Source of the DNA: Bactrocera neohumeralis
Taxonomy: Eukaryota; Arthropoda; Insecta; Diptera; Tephritidae
Length of the DNA stretch: 64,000 nucleotides
Direction of reading: 5' to 3'
Assembly: GCF_024586455.1 (NCBI RefSeq)
Contig: NW_026089623.1
Location: forward strand, 7,722,204-7,786,203
Positions 1-9,546 of the stretch are shown piece after piece. Each line of letters opens with the position of its first letter. Positions within the stretch are counted from its first letter, which is position 1. A program made the translations under genes and the position numbers. The notes beneath the pieces are model-generated. The model worked only from the letters and a program-made list of their open reading frames with translations, was not told the origin of the DNA and ran no database searches.

Positions 1-1311
1 ACTAAGAATTGCATTGCAGAGTAAAGAGAGCACCTTTATAGCAATATTTTGTAATTCAATTAACATTTTTGTGGTAATATTATGATGTTCTCGAACCTTT
101 TTTGGATTAAGATCTTTCATGTTTCTAATAATTTCAGAAGGTGAAATTTTAAAAGTCTAAAGCAACCTGTTCGCTATGTCGAGTAAAATTGACACCTTAA
201 AGTTGTTCTTTGGGCAATTAGATATTCGCCTTTTCCTCGTCACTTCGGGCCCAATTTCCACCCAAGGCTCGTATAGGCATGTTACACTTGACTTAATGGA
301 TTTTTGGGCTTTCCGAAGAGAATTTCGCTTGCTTGAATTTGGCTTAGCTTCTTTATGTATATATGTTTCGGTGTTGAATTCTTCCTTCCGTTTAAGCTCT
401 TTTTTTTAATTTACGTAGAGCAGATTTCAATAGAATTACTGATTTTTCTGAGACCAAGCGGCTTATAGTTTTTGTTTGTTGTTGCTAAGACAGCTGCGTT
501 AGTTATTATATCATTGAGTTCCCTTATGCTTTAGTCACTATCTCTTCCAGGATTTAATTTGTACTCAATATTAATGTATTTTTTACATTTTAACCAGCTC
601 GTTTTATAGGATGTTAGACCCACTTTTGGATCAATGAATATGGATTGTTGTCATAGCTTTATTAGTACAGGATAATGATCAGAAAATAGGTCAGTATATG
701 TATGAACTGTTATGTGTGATTTATCTACATTTTTGATTATAGCAAAATCAATTAATCTGGTATTTTGTTACAATCACTAAGTCAATATGTCGGCTTACCA
801 GGAGATACATATTATGTCAAGTTTATTGTGCCTGTAATGTGATTCAGATGTCGTCCTTTCGGATTAATTTTTAGTGAGTCTTAATACATGTGTTTTGCAT
901 TGTAATCTCCTCTAGCAGGTGGAGATGACCTAAGGTTCCAAAAAACTCTTTAAATTGGATGTCTGTAATTTTAAACCGAGGTAGGCAGTATATAGGCGTC
1001 AGGTTTAAGTCCCAGCAGGGATTTTTTATAAATATTGTTGTAGCTTGTAACTGCGCTGTGTCATAAGATTCTAATGCGTGACGATTTAACCGTTTTCTAA
1101 CCAACACTGCTGTTCCTCCATGTGCCTTTCCATCTGGTTGATGTGTGACATAGATTATAAATCCCGGTATAAAGAAATTGTTTTTGTTTGTAAGATGAGT
1201 TTCTGACAATAGCATTACATCAATATTATTTTCATCCAGAAATCTAATAAGTTCCAATTTATGTTCGTTAACACCGTTAGCATTCCATAAACAAATTCTC
1301 AATACACTCAT
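1..1311 (-). pseudogene. Jockey-clade non-LTR retrotransposon ORF2 (endonuclease and start of RT), decayed
   Basis: ORF2 of a Jockey-type LINE: an AP-like endonuclease nicks target DNA and a reverse transcriptase copies the RNA. An open frame at 1311-871 starts with the endonuclease signature (LRICLWNANGV, later LLSETHL and GGTAVLVR). Downstream on the minus strand, broken frames still show the endonuclease C-terminus (GKPTY, LIDFAII, SDHYPVLI at about 800-640). The pre-RT linker with WARSDEEKAN lies near 240, and an RT-entry motif with LNPKK is at about 70. Several stops and frameshifts make it non-functional. The 3' part with the RT core lies outside the window. Clade is assigned from motif order and spacing; confidence is high for the endonuclease and moderate for the linker. 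Confidence 0.85.
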
Positions 1312-1560
1312 TTTCTACTTAAAAAAGTTTGCAACATTTGGTTTTGTGAGTTTATCATTTCTTGAACCATATTTTGCATTTTAGACATAAATTGTGTCGT
1401 ACATTGGGTTGAAAATCATAGTTTCAACGCTTCCAAATGGTCGGTTTTGGGGCAATTGCATTTATGCAGTGTTACCTCTCAGCACATTTGCATAGATTTC
1501 TTGTGTAGTATTATTTTTAAGATTACCCGGTTTTAAAAAAGGGTCAGGGATTTTAATATA

Positions 1561-2360
1561 TTAACTATAATATAGTTCGCAATGTGATTTCCTCCAAAAT
1601 GGTTCCTCAACGGTAATTCTGGCATGGAGCAGATATTTTACTTTGAAAGTGGGATATGTTTCATGTTTCTTTAGTTGGCTAGAATTTGGAATCAATTCTA
1701 TTTGGAACATTAGTTGTGGGACTTTACTACTGACTAAAACCACTTTCTTCCAGTGCTGCTTTAATATCGTTAGAGTATACCGAAGACTCTATACCTTTTA
1801 TGACAACAATTAGGCCTTTTGAGCTCTTCAGTTGGTAAGAGTAGTAATTCTTATTATATCTGACAAGTATTTTACAATATCCACGAAACTTTTTTCAGTG
1901 AATGTTTGATGTTTTATGTTACCTTTTTTCAAGGTCACTATGTGGAAAATGTTTGTGCTTATTTTATTGCTTATAATAGATTGGGGGCGGTTTGGCATTC
2001 ACGACTGTGGTGGTACCCTTCGCATCGTAGAGGATCGTTGCTCAGTAAGGCAAATCTGTTGTCATTTAGAATTTCTGTCTTTTTATCGTGTACGGTTGAA
2101 ATTGCTAGGTATTGATCGCTGATTTCATTGGACTAGATTTCCTTTTTACGTTTACGTAACGATCAATACTTGTCTGAACAGATAAACCTTTTTTGCGTGG
2201 TACATTCTGACCTTTTTCTTTCGCTGTCCGAGTGCTTGCTGGTACCCGCCTGATTGCTATTTTCTGCTGCTTCTGTTGACTCCGTCCTTTGCATCGTTGG
2301 CTCAACAAAGCTGAAGTAGGCATTGAAGGAATGGCTACGGCTTTGCTGGTGCGGCTGCAA
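1561..2360 (-). pseudogene. Jockey ORF1 (gag-like) remnant
   Basis: Lies directly upstream of the ORF2 remnant in the same orientation, as expected for ORF1. The 60-aa frame at 1743-1561 matches the middle of Jockey ORF1 proteins (pattern PQLMFQIEL, then KYLLHARITVEEPF), the block that precedes the zinc knuckles. The knuckles themselves are not visible, so the C-terminal half seems deleted. A basic, Gln/Lys-rich frame at 2323-2105 may be the N-terminal part, but only its position supports this. Together with the neighbouring ORF2 it forms one copy reading right to left from about 2400 to beyond base 1. Confidence 0.6.
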
Positions 2361-2409
2361 AGGACCTATTATTGGTTGTTTGATTTTTATACTTTTGCAA
2401 CCAGTTGTT

Positions 2410-2815
2410 ACAAAGTATTATAGCTATGTTCACCTAACGGTTGTATGTATCACCCAAAACTAATCGAGATAGATATATGGTTATATATATAAATGATCAG
2501 AATGACGAAAAAAGTTGAGATCTGGTTGACTGTCTGTCTGTCCATCGGTCCATGCAAGCTGTAACTTGAGTAAAAATTGAGATATGTCGAGGAAACTTAG
2601 TATGTGGAATCCTTAGTACAAAAAAAATGTCGAGTTCGTTGATGGGCGTAATTGGACCACTGTCACGCCCACATATAAAGTGCCATAATTAAACACTAAA
2701 TTAAGATATAAGCTGTAATTTCGTACAGAGGATTGCACTTAAGCTAGAACAACCAAGTTTGCTGAATACAAATCTTATAACAATATATACCGATAGTGTG
2801 AAAATGGATGAAAAT
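2410..2815 (-). repeat. DINE-1/mini-me-like repeat fragment (third copy, reverse)
   Basis: On the minus strand this stretch carries the same order of blocks as the copies at 39956-41038 and 47200-48206. These are ATATCTCAATTTTTACTCAA, then the start of the tetranucleotide (GACR) tract (seen here as gactgtctgtctgtcc), then TGATCATTTATATATA. It is partial and diverged. No coding capacity is seen. Confidence 0.65.
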
Positions 2816-2819
2816 GTGT

Positions 2820-3766
2820 CGATTCTCCTGTCACAGGTCTTTTCCAAAATTTGGCGCATGGTGAATATCTGGTCGGTTGTTCATTTACCAGGTCTAAAGC
2901 CACACTGATAAGGTCCGATCAGTTTGTTGACGGTGGGCTTTAGTTGGGCGGTAGTTGGCGCAGATTGTGGGGTCTCCCTTTTTTGTGGATTGAGCACAGC
3001 ACACTTAAATTCCAATCGTTGGGCACGCTTTCGTCCGACCATATTTTACAAAGGAGCTGATGCATGCTTCTTATCAGTTCTTCGCCTCCATGTTTGAATA
3101 GCTCGGCCGGCAATCCATCGGCCTCCGTTTTGTAATTTTAGGATGTTCTTGGCATCGGTCACTAGGTCACCTTTGGGGCTTCCAGAAGAGTATGCTCCGG
3201 TCGTGAAACCTTCTGTAAGCCGCCGCATTCGTTCGTAGAATTTTCGAGCATTACCCCTGTCGGCCAGCTTATCAAGCTCTGCATACTCACGCATTTCAGC
3301 CTCTTTCTTTTTCAGTCTACAAATGCGTCTCGCTTCCCTTTTCAACTCTCGGTATCTATCCCACCCCACACGCCTTGTGGTTTCGGTTGCAGCTGTACGT
3401 AAGGAGTTTACAATGCCGTCCCACAGTTCCCTTATACCGAGTTGTTGACGAGTGCTCTCAGAGAGCAGGAGTGCAAGTTGTGTTGAAAATCGGTCTGATG
3501 TCTGTTGTGATTGCAGCTTCTCGACGTCGAACCTTCATTGTGCTTGTTGACGTGCGTTTTTTGGTGCACGGAGGCAGGTGCGTATTTTGGCTGCAACAAG
3601 GTAGTGGTCCGCACGCACATCTAAAACACTGGAGACGTGTCTCCCGTCTATCACAACATGATCGATCTGGTTGGTGGTTTTTCGATCCGGAGACAGCCTG
3701 GTGGCTTGAAGAATTTTCTTATGCTGGATTCTAGTACTACAGATAACCATATTTCGAGCCCCGGCG
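2820..3766 (-). pseudogene. RTE-like non-LTR copy, endonuclease C-terminus plus linker and RT start (right part of a split copy)
   Basis: Reads leftward. The frame at 3750-3535 holds the end of the endonuclease domain (NQIDHVVIDGRH, ADHYLVAAKIR). The frame at 3369-3046 holds the basic linker (WDRYRELKREARRI, LADRGNARKFYERMRRL) that precedes RT in the copy at 26169-28383. Further left, diverged RT sequence runs to about 2820. Bases 3762-3766 (CGGCG) are the target duplication of the errantivirus that starts at 3767. The missing upstream part of the same copy continues at 19710-19866. Confidence 0.85.
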
Positions 3767-4034
3767 ATTTAAGAATCGTCAAATAAACACTCCCACCAAA
3801 ACTGCTGACAGCAAGTTAAAGTTGAGAAATATCGTATAAACATTCCCATCAAAACTGATGACAGCATTAAGTGCACAAACATAAATAATAAACGTTTCAT
3901 ATAGCTGTAACAAGAGACGCTAGCTTTAAGCTTAGCAGTTAAGTTATGTTGCATTAAAAATTAAGAAGAAATGTTAGAACGATTTTGGCATTTAAAGAGA
4001 AAACACTGTCTTTTATTTAATTTGGAGAAAATAT
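3767..4034 (+). repeat. 5' LTR of provirus 1, left part
   Basis: Matches the 3' LTR at 19358 onward over its whole length up to the sequence GAGAAAATAT, where the DNA transposon enters. The LTR resumes at 8332 with ATATTGTC. Comparison with the uninterrupted 3' LTR shows that only a palindromic ATAT (or AT) is shared at the join. Confidence 0.93.
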
Positions 4035-4059
4035 GAACCACCAATTGGAAGAAGGGAAT
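4035..4059 (+). repeat. Left TIR of the unassigned DNA transposon
   Basis: Begins GAACCACC and pairs with 8307-8331; one mismatch (ACCAATT versus ACAAATT). The two TIRs define the ends inside the errantivirus LTR. Confidence 0.9.
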
Positions 4060-5158
4060 AATTACAAAAAGTTCAAACTGAGATAATTAGAAAAAACTGA
4101 TTTACTCTCAACGTATAGATCAAATACCCATGATATCTTAAAATGAAATGTAGTAAACATTGTTGCCGATAATATGCTGTAAAAAAAAAATTATGTAAAG
4201 AAAAACAAAAGTTAGGGTAGTTTGAAATTCTTGGAATTATTCCATTTTTCCAATTTATGAAAATAAAAACACAATGTTTTATTTCTTTATTATATTAATA
4301 ACACAGAAAAGATATTGTGTTAATCCTCATCTATATCAGCACCATCCAATGTGGTTGTGGGCCAAGTCAAAATCAAATCATAAAACGTCTTATACTCTTC
4401 AGGAATATATGGTATGATTTTTCGCACATCATTCATCTTTTTTTCGTTTATGGGTAGTTTTGACCGGTATGCTTTTTCGTCAGGTATTTTAGGAGTAGTT
4501 CTTGATTTTCGGCGCTAAAAAGATGTTTTTACAAATCCGTCAATGAATTTGGAACAGGTTAAGTAACCTTTATTACCACTATTGTACTCAAAATGTTTAT
4601 ATTTTGATATTTTAAAAGTTGTACTTTTATCTATTGACTTGCAGGTTTTCTTGTAGAACGGCTGCCATGTTGTTTTAAAATTCAATATGTTCTCTTTATT
4701 AATGGCTTCAACCAAAAATCCCTTACTTTTAGCTCTGAAATCAAGTTGTTGTACTGAGCTGGGTCGTATATTCTATCTTTTCTTCTAAAAGGTCTCTTGG
4801 CTGTTCCAAAATTACGATCACATTGCAAAAATAAATGTCCTCGCCCCGGAAAGTATTGATATATTTTATCAAAACGATTGATTGATACGAGGGTCAAAAA
4901 AAACCTTGCGAGTGTGTTGTTCCTATTTTGCCCTCCGCAAGCATCGCTAAAAACGTGTAGTTCTTTGATTTTAGGATCCATTTTCTGTATCATCATCCAT
5001 AATAGACTACAAACTTCATCCGGACCTCGTTTAGCTTCTCAATCATGATAAGTATAGAAATGTGCCTCGTTTGTTTTTAAATCGTGAACGCAAAACACGT
5101 ATAGCCATAGTTTTCTTAAGTAAAACATTTTTGAACAGGAATCTCTGGCAAAGGTAGG

Positions 5159-7020
5159 CAGAGCCGGAACTAGCTGCTTTAGCGCTTGTGGCAACAACCT
5201 TGTGGGCGCAACCTTACCATATAGTATAATGGGAACCGATGTTGCCCAAATCAAAAATCATATATTTACAAGTGAAAGAACGTACATCTTATTTTCAATA
5301 ATAATTTATACAAGGATCGCTTATATCGTTCAGAATAATACTTTTCTGGATTTCGCCTCTGCAAATAAATCGATTATTTTATCGAAATTGAGACGTGTTG
5401 TAGTATCCTTCTCAATCGACAAAATAGAAATATTCGCCAACCGTTCCTGGCCTAAAGAGGAACGAAGATAAGATTTGATGAGTTTTAGCTTACTTAAAGA
5501 ACGCTCGCAAGTAGCCGTCGTAACAGACATGTATAAGAATATTCTCAGTGCTGTTGTTATGTTCGGATATACATCCTCGAGCGACAGATCGAATATTTTT
5601 TCTAATACATTCAAATGGTTCATGTTTGTGGCTTCACTCATCAGCGTCGTTGCTTGAAATTTGAAACTCTCAATTTCTGATGAAAATTCATGCGGATCCA
5701 AGTCATCAGGATATTTGATAGCGAGATCTGTCGCTATTTTGGTTAGTTGAGTAACACTGGTGTTCACAATTGCTTGACCGCTCAAAAATGCGAAATCATC
5801 GGCAACTTCATTTAAAGCGATGAAGCGGGTTTTCATTTGGGCAATCATAAGATCAAGAACTTGGATCAATCCTGCTTTGAAATGAGTTTGGGCACTTATA
5901 GATGGAGATTCATCTTTCGCTTTTTCTCCCGGCATCATTTTCTTTGGTCGTTTTCGAGTATCTTGGAAATCTGGTGTTACTTGCAATTGTTCAGCTGTCA
6001 CAATTGATGATTACAAAATTGTTGTGAAGAAAGTCTCTCGGTATATGGTTAATTGTGACAGCAATCCTTTTATTATTGCATTTACATTTTGCAATCTCTC
6101 CGTCACTAGTCATCTGTGCTCGACCTGAGTGAGTTGCGCTTTGACCGGAAATACTACCAATTTTTGTTTTTCAAATGGCACCTACATATTTTTTTTTGAT
6201 TTTGGAATAGGAACTAATTATCCTATACAATAACGTAAAACGACTAATGGCAAGTTTCCATGGATATTATAAATAGGAACCTTGATGTGTAGTTGATATT
6301 GCTAGATTAGGATACAATTTTCAAATACTATTTTCTTGGCATTTATGCACATTGTATATTATTCTAGAGGGGAATGAATGTTTATTCAAAAACTGAAGAA
6401 AAAACATGTATGTGTCGTTTGAAAGACAAAAATTGATAGTATTTCCGGCTAAACCGGAAGTTATACCGAAAATCAGAAAGCACCTTCCGATAGTCCTCAT
6501 TGTCTATGGAAAACAAAATCTACAATTTGCACAATTTTACATCATTGCATCATATGTTATTGAAAAAAGCATGCGTTTTGTCACCTGGATCATAGATGAA
6601 CACAGATTGTGGCTGACTGGCCTATAGCACAACACACGGCACGGCCGGCAGTAGGCACAGAAACAGGACTGACAGACTCGCACTAATAGCGTGGCGCCCC
6701 CGATTTCTGGAATAGCACGTCCACGGGTGCCCTTGCTTTGTGCGCGCTTCGCGACGATTACATTCGCACTGGCACGTGTGGTACTGCCGCATTGCTGCCC
6801 ACTGCACTGGCTCTGGCGCTGCAGTTTTTTCGGTCCGTTCGCGCCCTGTGTCTCTTGTTTCCCCCGCCGTGGGTGACGCGCCAGTTTCAGACGGTAGCTC
6901 TTTCGGACGCTCAGCAACCGATATTTCGTCAGGCGTATGTAGGCTCAACCTACGTTGCGCCTCTGCGACTGTTGCGCCCGTGGCGGGTGCCACCTTCGCC
7001 ACGCCCTAGTTACGGCTCTG
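5159..7020 (-). mobile_element. hAT element nested in the transposase, perfect 8-bp target duplication
   Basis: Both ends carry TIRs starting CAGAGCCG(G/T)AACTAG (5159 onward; reverse complement ending at 7020). The flanks are exact 8-bp copies AAGGTAGG at 5151-5158 and 7021-7028, diagnostic of hAT. Removing the element and one duplication rejoins the host transposase frame. The right half (about 6620-7020) is notably GC-rich against the AT-rich surroundings and has no clear conserved ORF, so the N-terminal transposase part appears deleted or diverged. Confidence 0.95.
5330..6001 (-). pseudogene. hAT transposase C-terminal part (dimerisation region)
   Basis: A 223-aa open frame. Its end has the hAT dimerisation pattern: SVTTATCERSLSKLKLIKSY followed by LRSSLGQERLANISILSIE (residues about 155-200). 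It resembles the large ZMYM1-like hAT group, which mobilises DNA with 8-bp duplications, in agreement with the flanks. The zinc-finger N-terminus and the first catalytic residues are absent from this frame, so it is a truncated remnant rather than a complete enzyme (typical length over 600 aa). The frame starts with an in-frame Met but is probably the tail of a longer ancestral ORF. Confidence 0.88.
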
Positions 7021-8306
7021 AAGGTAGGTTCTGCATATAATCAAAAACTATAGCGCCTACATCGTCTCTCTCATTGCATAAAGTCAATATTTCTTTTTGT
7101 TTATTATAAAACTTTTTCGCTCGTTTCACATGTACCATTTTCTCAGCCACATCTACTCTCTTTGCATTATCATAAAGTGAAGTACTTTTTATTTTGGATT
7201 CTAGCTCTTCACAGACAGAGCAAACGTCGACTTGTGGCCGCCCAAATCTATAGTCGAAATTTTGTTTAAAATATGTCCTGTAGTAATCATATTTCACAAC
7301 ATCTTTATATTGGGGGTTGTCCTTGGAAAAAAGTTCAAACATTATTTTGACATTAAGGATAGCCTCTAAATAATAAAGCTCTCTGTTGCTGTAATAAGAT
7401 AGTTTTAGGGGAAATGATGGTATGTGTTGATCGATCGCAACATTCGCTTCATTTGGTAAGCTATTTCCTCGATTACGATGTTTATCACGCTGAACTTCTT
7501 GGGGTTTACTTTCGGTGATAAGACGAGTCAATCGGAATATATGTTTATTTTTCACAGCGTATAATATGGAGAATGCTTTACGACATACTTTTTTCTTTTC
7601 AGTATTTTTCACGGCAAAGTAATGAAAGCTACTCTCACGGTTTTTTTTATTCTCATTGTCCGATTGGCGGCGGCGGGCTATATTTGAACGTTCAATAAGG
7701 CTCGTAACATACGTGTCTTGCTCTTTTTTGGGTCGTCCATTATAAACTGTATCCATTATTGCTTGTCTATCTATATTACTGAACTGATGAGTGTACTTTT
7801 TTTGCATTTACAATCACGTTCTTTATTGCTTTTTGCCTCTACTAACCTCCCTGTGCTTGTACTTGTGTACGATTGACTCAATAGACGCTGTGTTTTTTTG
7901 TATTTTCTTTTTATAAAAGTGAAAATTACGTACCACTCTTTTCTTCTTTGTTGGAATGTTAATCTCATCATCACAACAACGCGCACCACAAACGTTTGTA
8001 TTCAAGGTGAAGTGTCAACTAAATAACCGGTAAACAAAACAAAATCGCGGTGATCTAAGCAGCCGGCTAACCAGCCAATCAAATCCAGTTATTACTAACG
8101 GTTTAAGTGAATAAAAATGTCAAATTAAAATGACCTTTAATTGTATGACAAAAAGTTGTTAGGTAGTTAAATCATGGGTCATTTTTTTGGCCGCTAGTAT
8201 TACAATGGCGTTTGACCTTTTAATTTCTTTTTTCAACCTGAAGCGTAGTTTTACGATTGAAAAGAGCTAATGTGAGTAAAAATCTATTTCGTTAAAAACG
8301 GCTTTT

Positions 8307-8331
8307 ATTCCCTTCTTCCAATTTGTGGTTC
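8307..8331 (-). repeat. Right TIR of the unassigned DNA transposon
   Basis: Ends ...TTTGTGGTTC at 8331, inverse of the left TIR at 4035-4059 with one mismatch. Confidence 0.9.
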
Positions 8332-8445
8332 ATATTGTCTTTTATTTAATTTGGAGATTTGTAATAAATATAATTACGGTCTTTTATTTAATTTGGTGAA
8401 AACATCGTCTTTTATTTAATTTGGAATTTGTAATAAAATATAATT
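8332..8445 (+). repeat. 5' LTR of provirus 1, right part with repeated U5 motif
   Basis: Resumes the LTR after the DNA transposon. The motif GTCTTTTATTTAATTTGG occurs three times here, plus once before the insertion (4010-4027), giving four. The 3' LTR has three. The LTR ends ATATAATT and is followed at once by the primer-binding site. Confidence 0.9.
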
Positions 8446-8463
8446 GGCGCCCGAGCAGAGAAC
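8445..8463 (+). promoter_or_regulatory. Primer-binding site of provirus 1 (tRNA-Lys type)
   Basis: TGGCGCCCGAGCAGAGAA follows the LTR end directly. It resembles the complement of a tRNA-Lys 3' end (TGGCGCCCG...), the usual primer class for gypsy-type errantiviruses. Assignment to a particular tRNA gene was not tested. Confidence 0.75.
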
Positions 8464-8965
8464 AGCAAGAAAATTAAGGGATTTTGGAGGAATACCACTC
8501 ATCATCAGATATATCTAAAGCAACAATTAACAACATAATCAACGGAGGCAACTGCAGTAGCAGAAATGATTATAAAACAACAAAACCATGAATAACGGCA
8601 ACAAAAGCAACAGAAGCAGCAGAACCAAATAAGAATAAGACAACAAATATATATATATATACTTTGTGTCTTATATATATATACATGTTAAAACTGTAAC
8701 CATAAAATTTTTTTAATGTGTCTCAGCCGAAATTGTTTTCAAACTGTTAGAAGTAATATTAACTCTAAGCTTATGTGCACATATATATATTTGTGAATTT
8801 GTGAATACTGTAACAAAAAATTGTGAAAAACAAAAGCAAATATATATTTTTTATAAATAATAATTTTAAGTGCCAAACAAAGAAATTTAAAAAGATATAA
8901 TAAGATCGCTTCCCGAATATAATGGGAAAGGTTACGTATGTTGGCAGGAAGCCGCTACTAATACT

Positions 8966-9545
8966 ATGATTTTGTACGAAAAAGGGAGTCGGAGATATTA
9001 TGCCACCCTAACCATTTTAAGAAATAAAATAATTGGTGAAGCAAACGATACTTTGACAAATCACGGCACGGTCCTGAATTTCGACGCGATAATTAGCCGA
9101 TTAGATTTCGCTTATGCAGAAAAGAGACCTCTGCATATCCTTGAACAGGAATTAAACTTAATAACGCAAATGAATATGAACTTGATTGACTATTATAATA
9201 CAATAAATTCTCAATTAACTTTAATGATTAACAAAACTAGAATGACATATGGTAATAATTCGGACATTACCAAAGAATATAACAAAAGACATCGCGCTGA
9301 TGCATTAAGAGTTTTCATTACGGGACTCAACGCTCCTTTAAATAATATAATAATGTCACTAAATCCGACCGATCTGCCTAATGCTTTAGCGAAAGCACAG
9401 GAAATGGAAACCAATCAAATTCGTATACAATTTGCTAACACTTACAGTCTACAAAGACAAAATAACAAATTTTCTAATATCAAGCCCACCTTCAGGCAAT
9501 ATAATAATAACAACCAATATCCTACTAATTTGAGATTTAATCAAA
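8966..9545 (+). pseudogene. gag: Gag of provirus 1, 5' part
   Basis: About 190 residues of Gypsy Gag (virion structural protein) before an insertion. The frame has the helical pattern of errantivirus Gag: LEQELNLITQMNMNLIDYYN, then a DALRVFITGLNAPL block followed by PTDLPNALAKAQEME, and an Asn/Gln-rich tail. The apparent frame runs on to 9664 only because it reads into the inserted R1-type element. Gag resumes near 13985 (RSLELQNQSKP... to a stop near 14110). No zinc knuckle is seen, as is usual in this lineage. Confidence 0.85.
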
Positions 9546-9546
9546 T

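Larger units (their letters stand above)
4322..8005 (-). pseudogene. DDE-type transposase of the unassigned DNA transposon, interrupted by hAT
   Basis: Cut-and-paste transposase reading from about 8005 down to 4322. In order: a Cys-containing basic N-terminus (8005-7810); a 265-aa frame (7807-7010) with FDYRFGRPQVDVC and CEELESK, ending at VFDYMQNLP, whose Asp is a likely first catalytic residue. The hAT element follows at 5159-7020. After it come KLWLYVFCVHDLKTNEAHFY (5150-5042), then FSDACGGQNRN with a second Asp (4937-4905), PGRGHLFLQCDRNF, and an acidic C-terminus ending at 4322. There are at least two frameshifts and one stop besides the hAT. I recognise the conserved D-C-GGQN-N block from widespread uncharacterised insect and cnidarian transposases but cannot name the superfamily. 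Confidence 0.8.
4035..8331 (-). mobile_element. DNA transposon with 25-bp terminal inverted repeats, superfamily unassigned
   Basis: The left TIR starts GAACCACCAATTGGAAGAAG at 4035 and the right TIR (8307-8331) is its reverse complement with a single mismatch in 25. The target is ATAT in the LTR. It reads as a 4-bp duplication ATAT, or a 2-bp AT if the TIR is taken as 27 bp; the palindrome prevents a choice. It encodes one transposase on the minus strand, itself split by a hAT element. About 2.4 kb remains when the hAT is subtracted. Confidence 0.9.

Noticed and set aside
176..409. 77-aa plus-strand frame near the window start
   Set aside because: Opposite to the Jockey ORF2 linker that occupies this stretch; no motif.
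6690..7040. Overlapping open frames on both strands in the GC-rich part of the hAT element
   Set aside because: High GC removes stop codons in all frames. No domain or conserved motif is visible in any of them.
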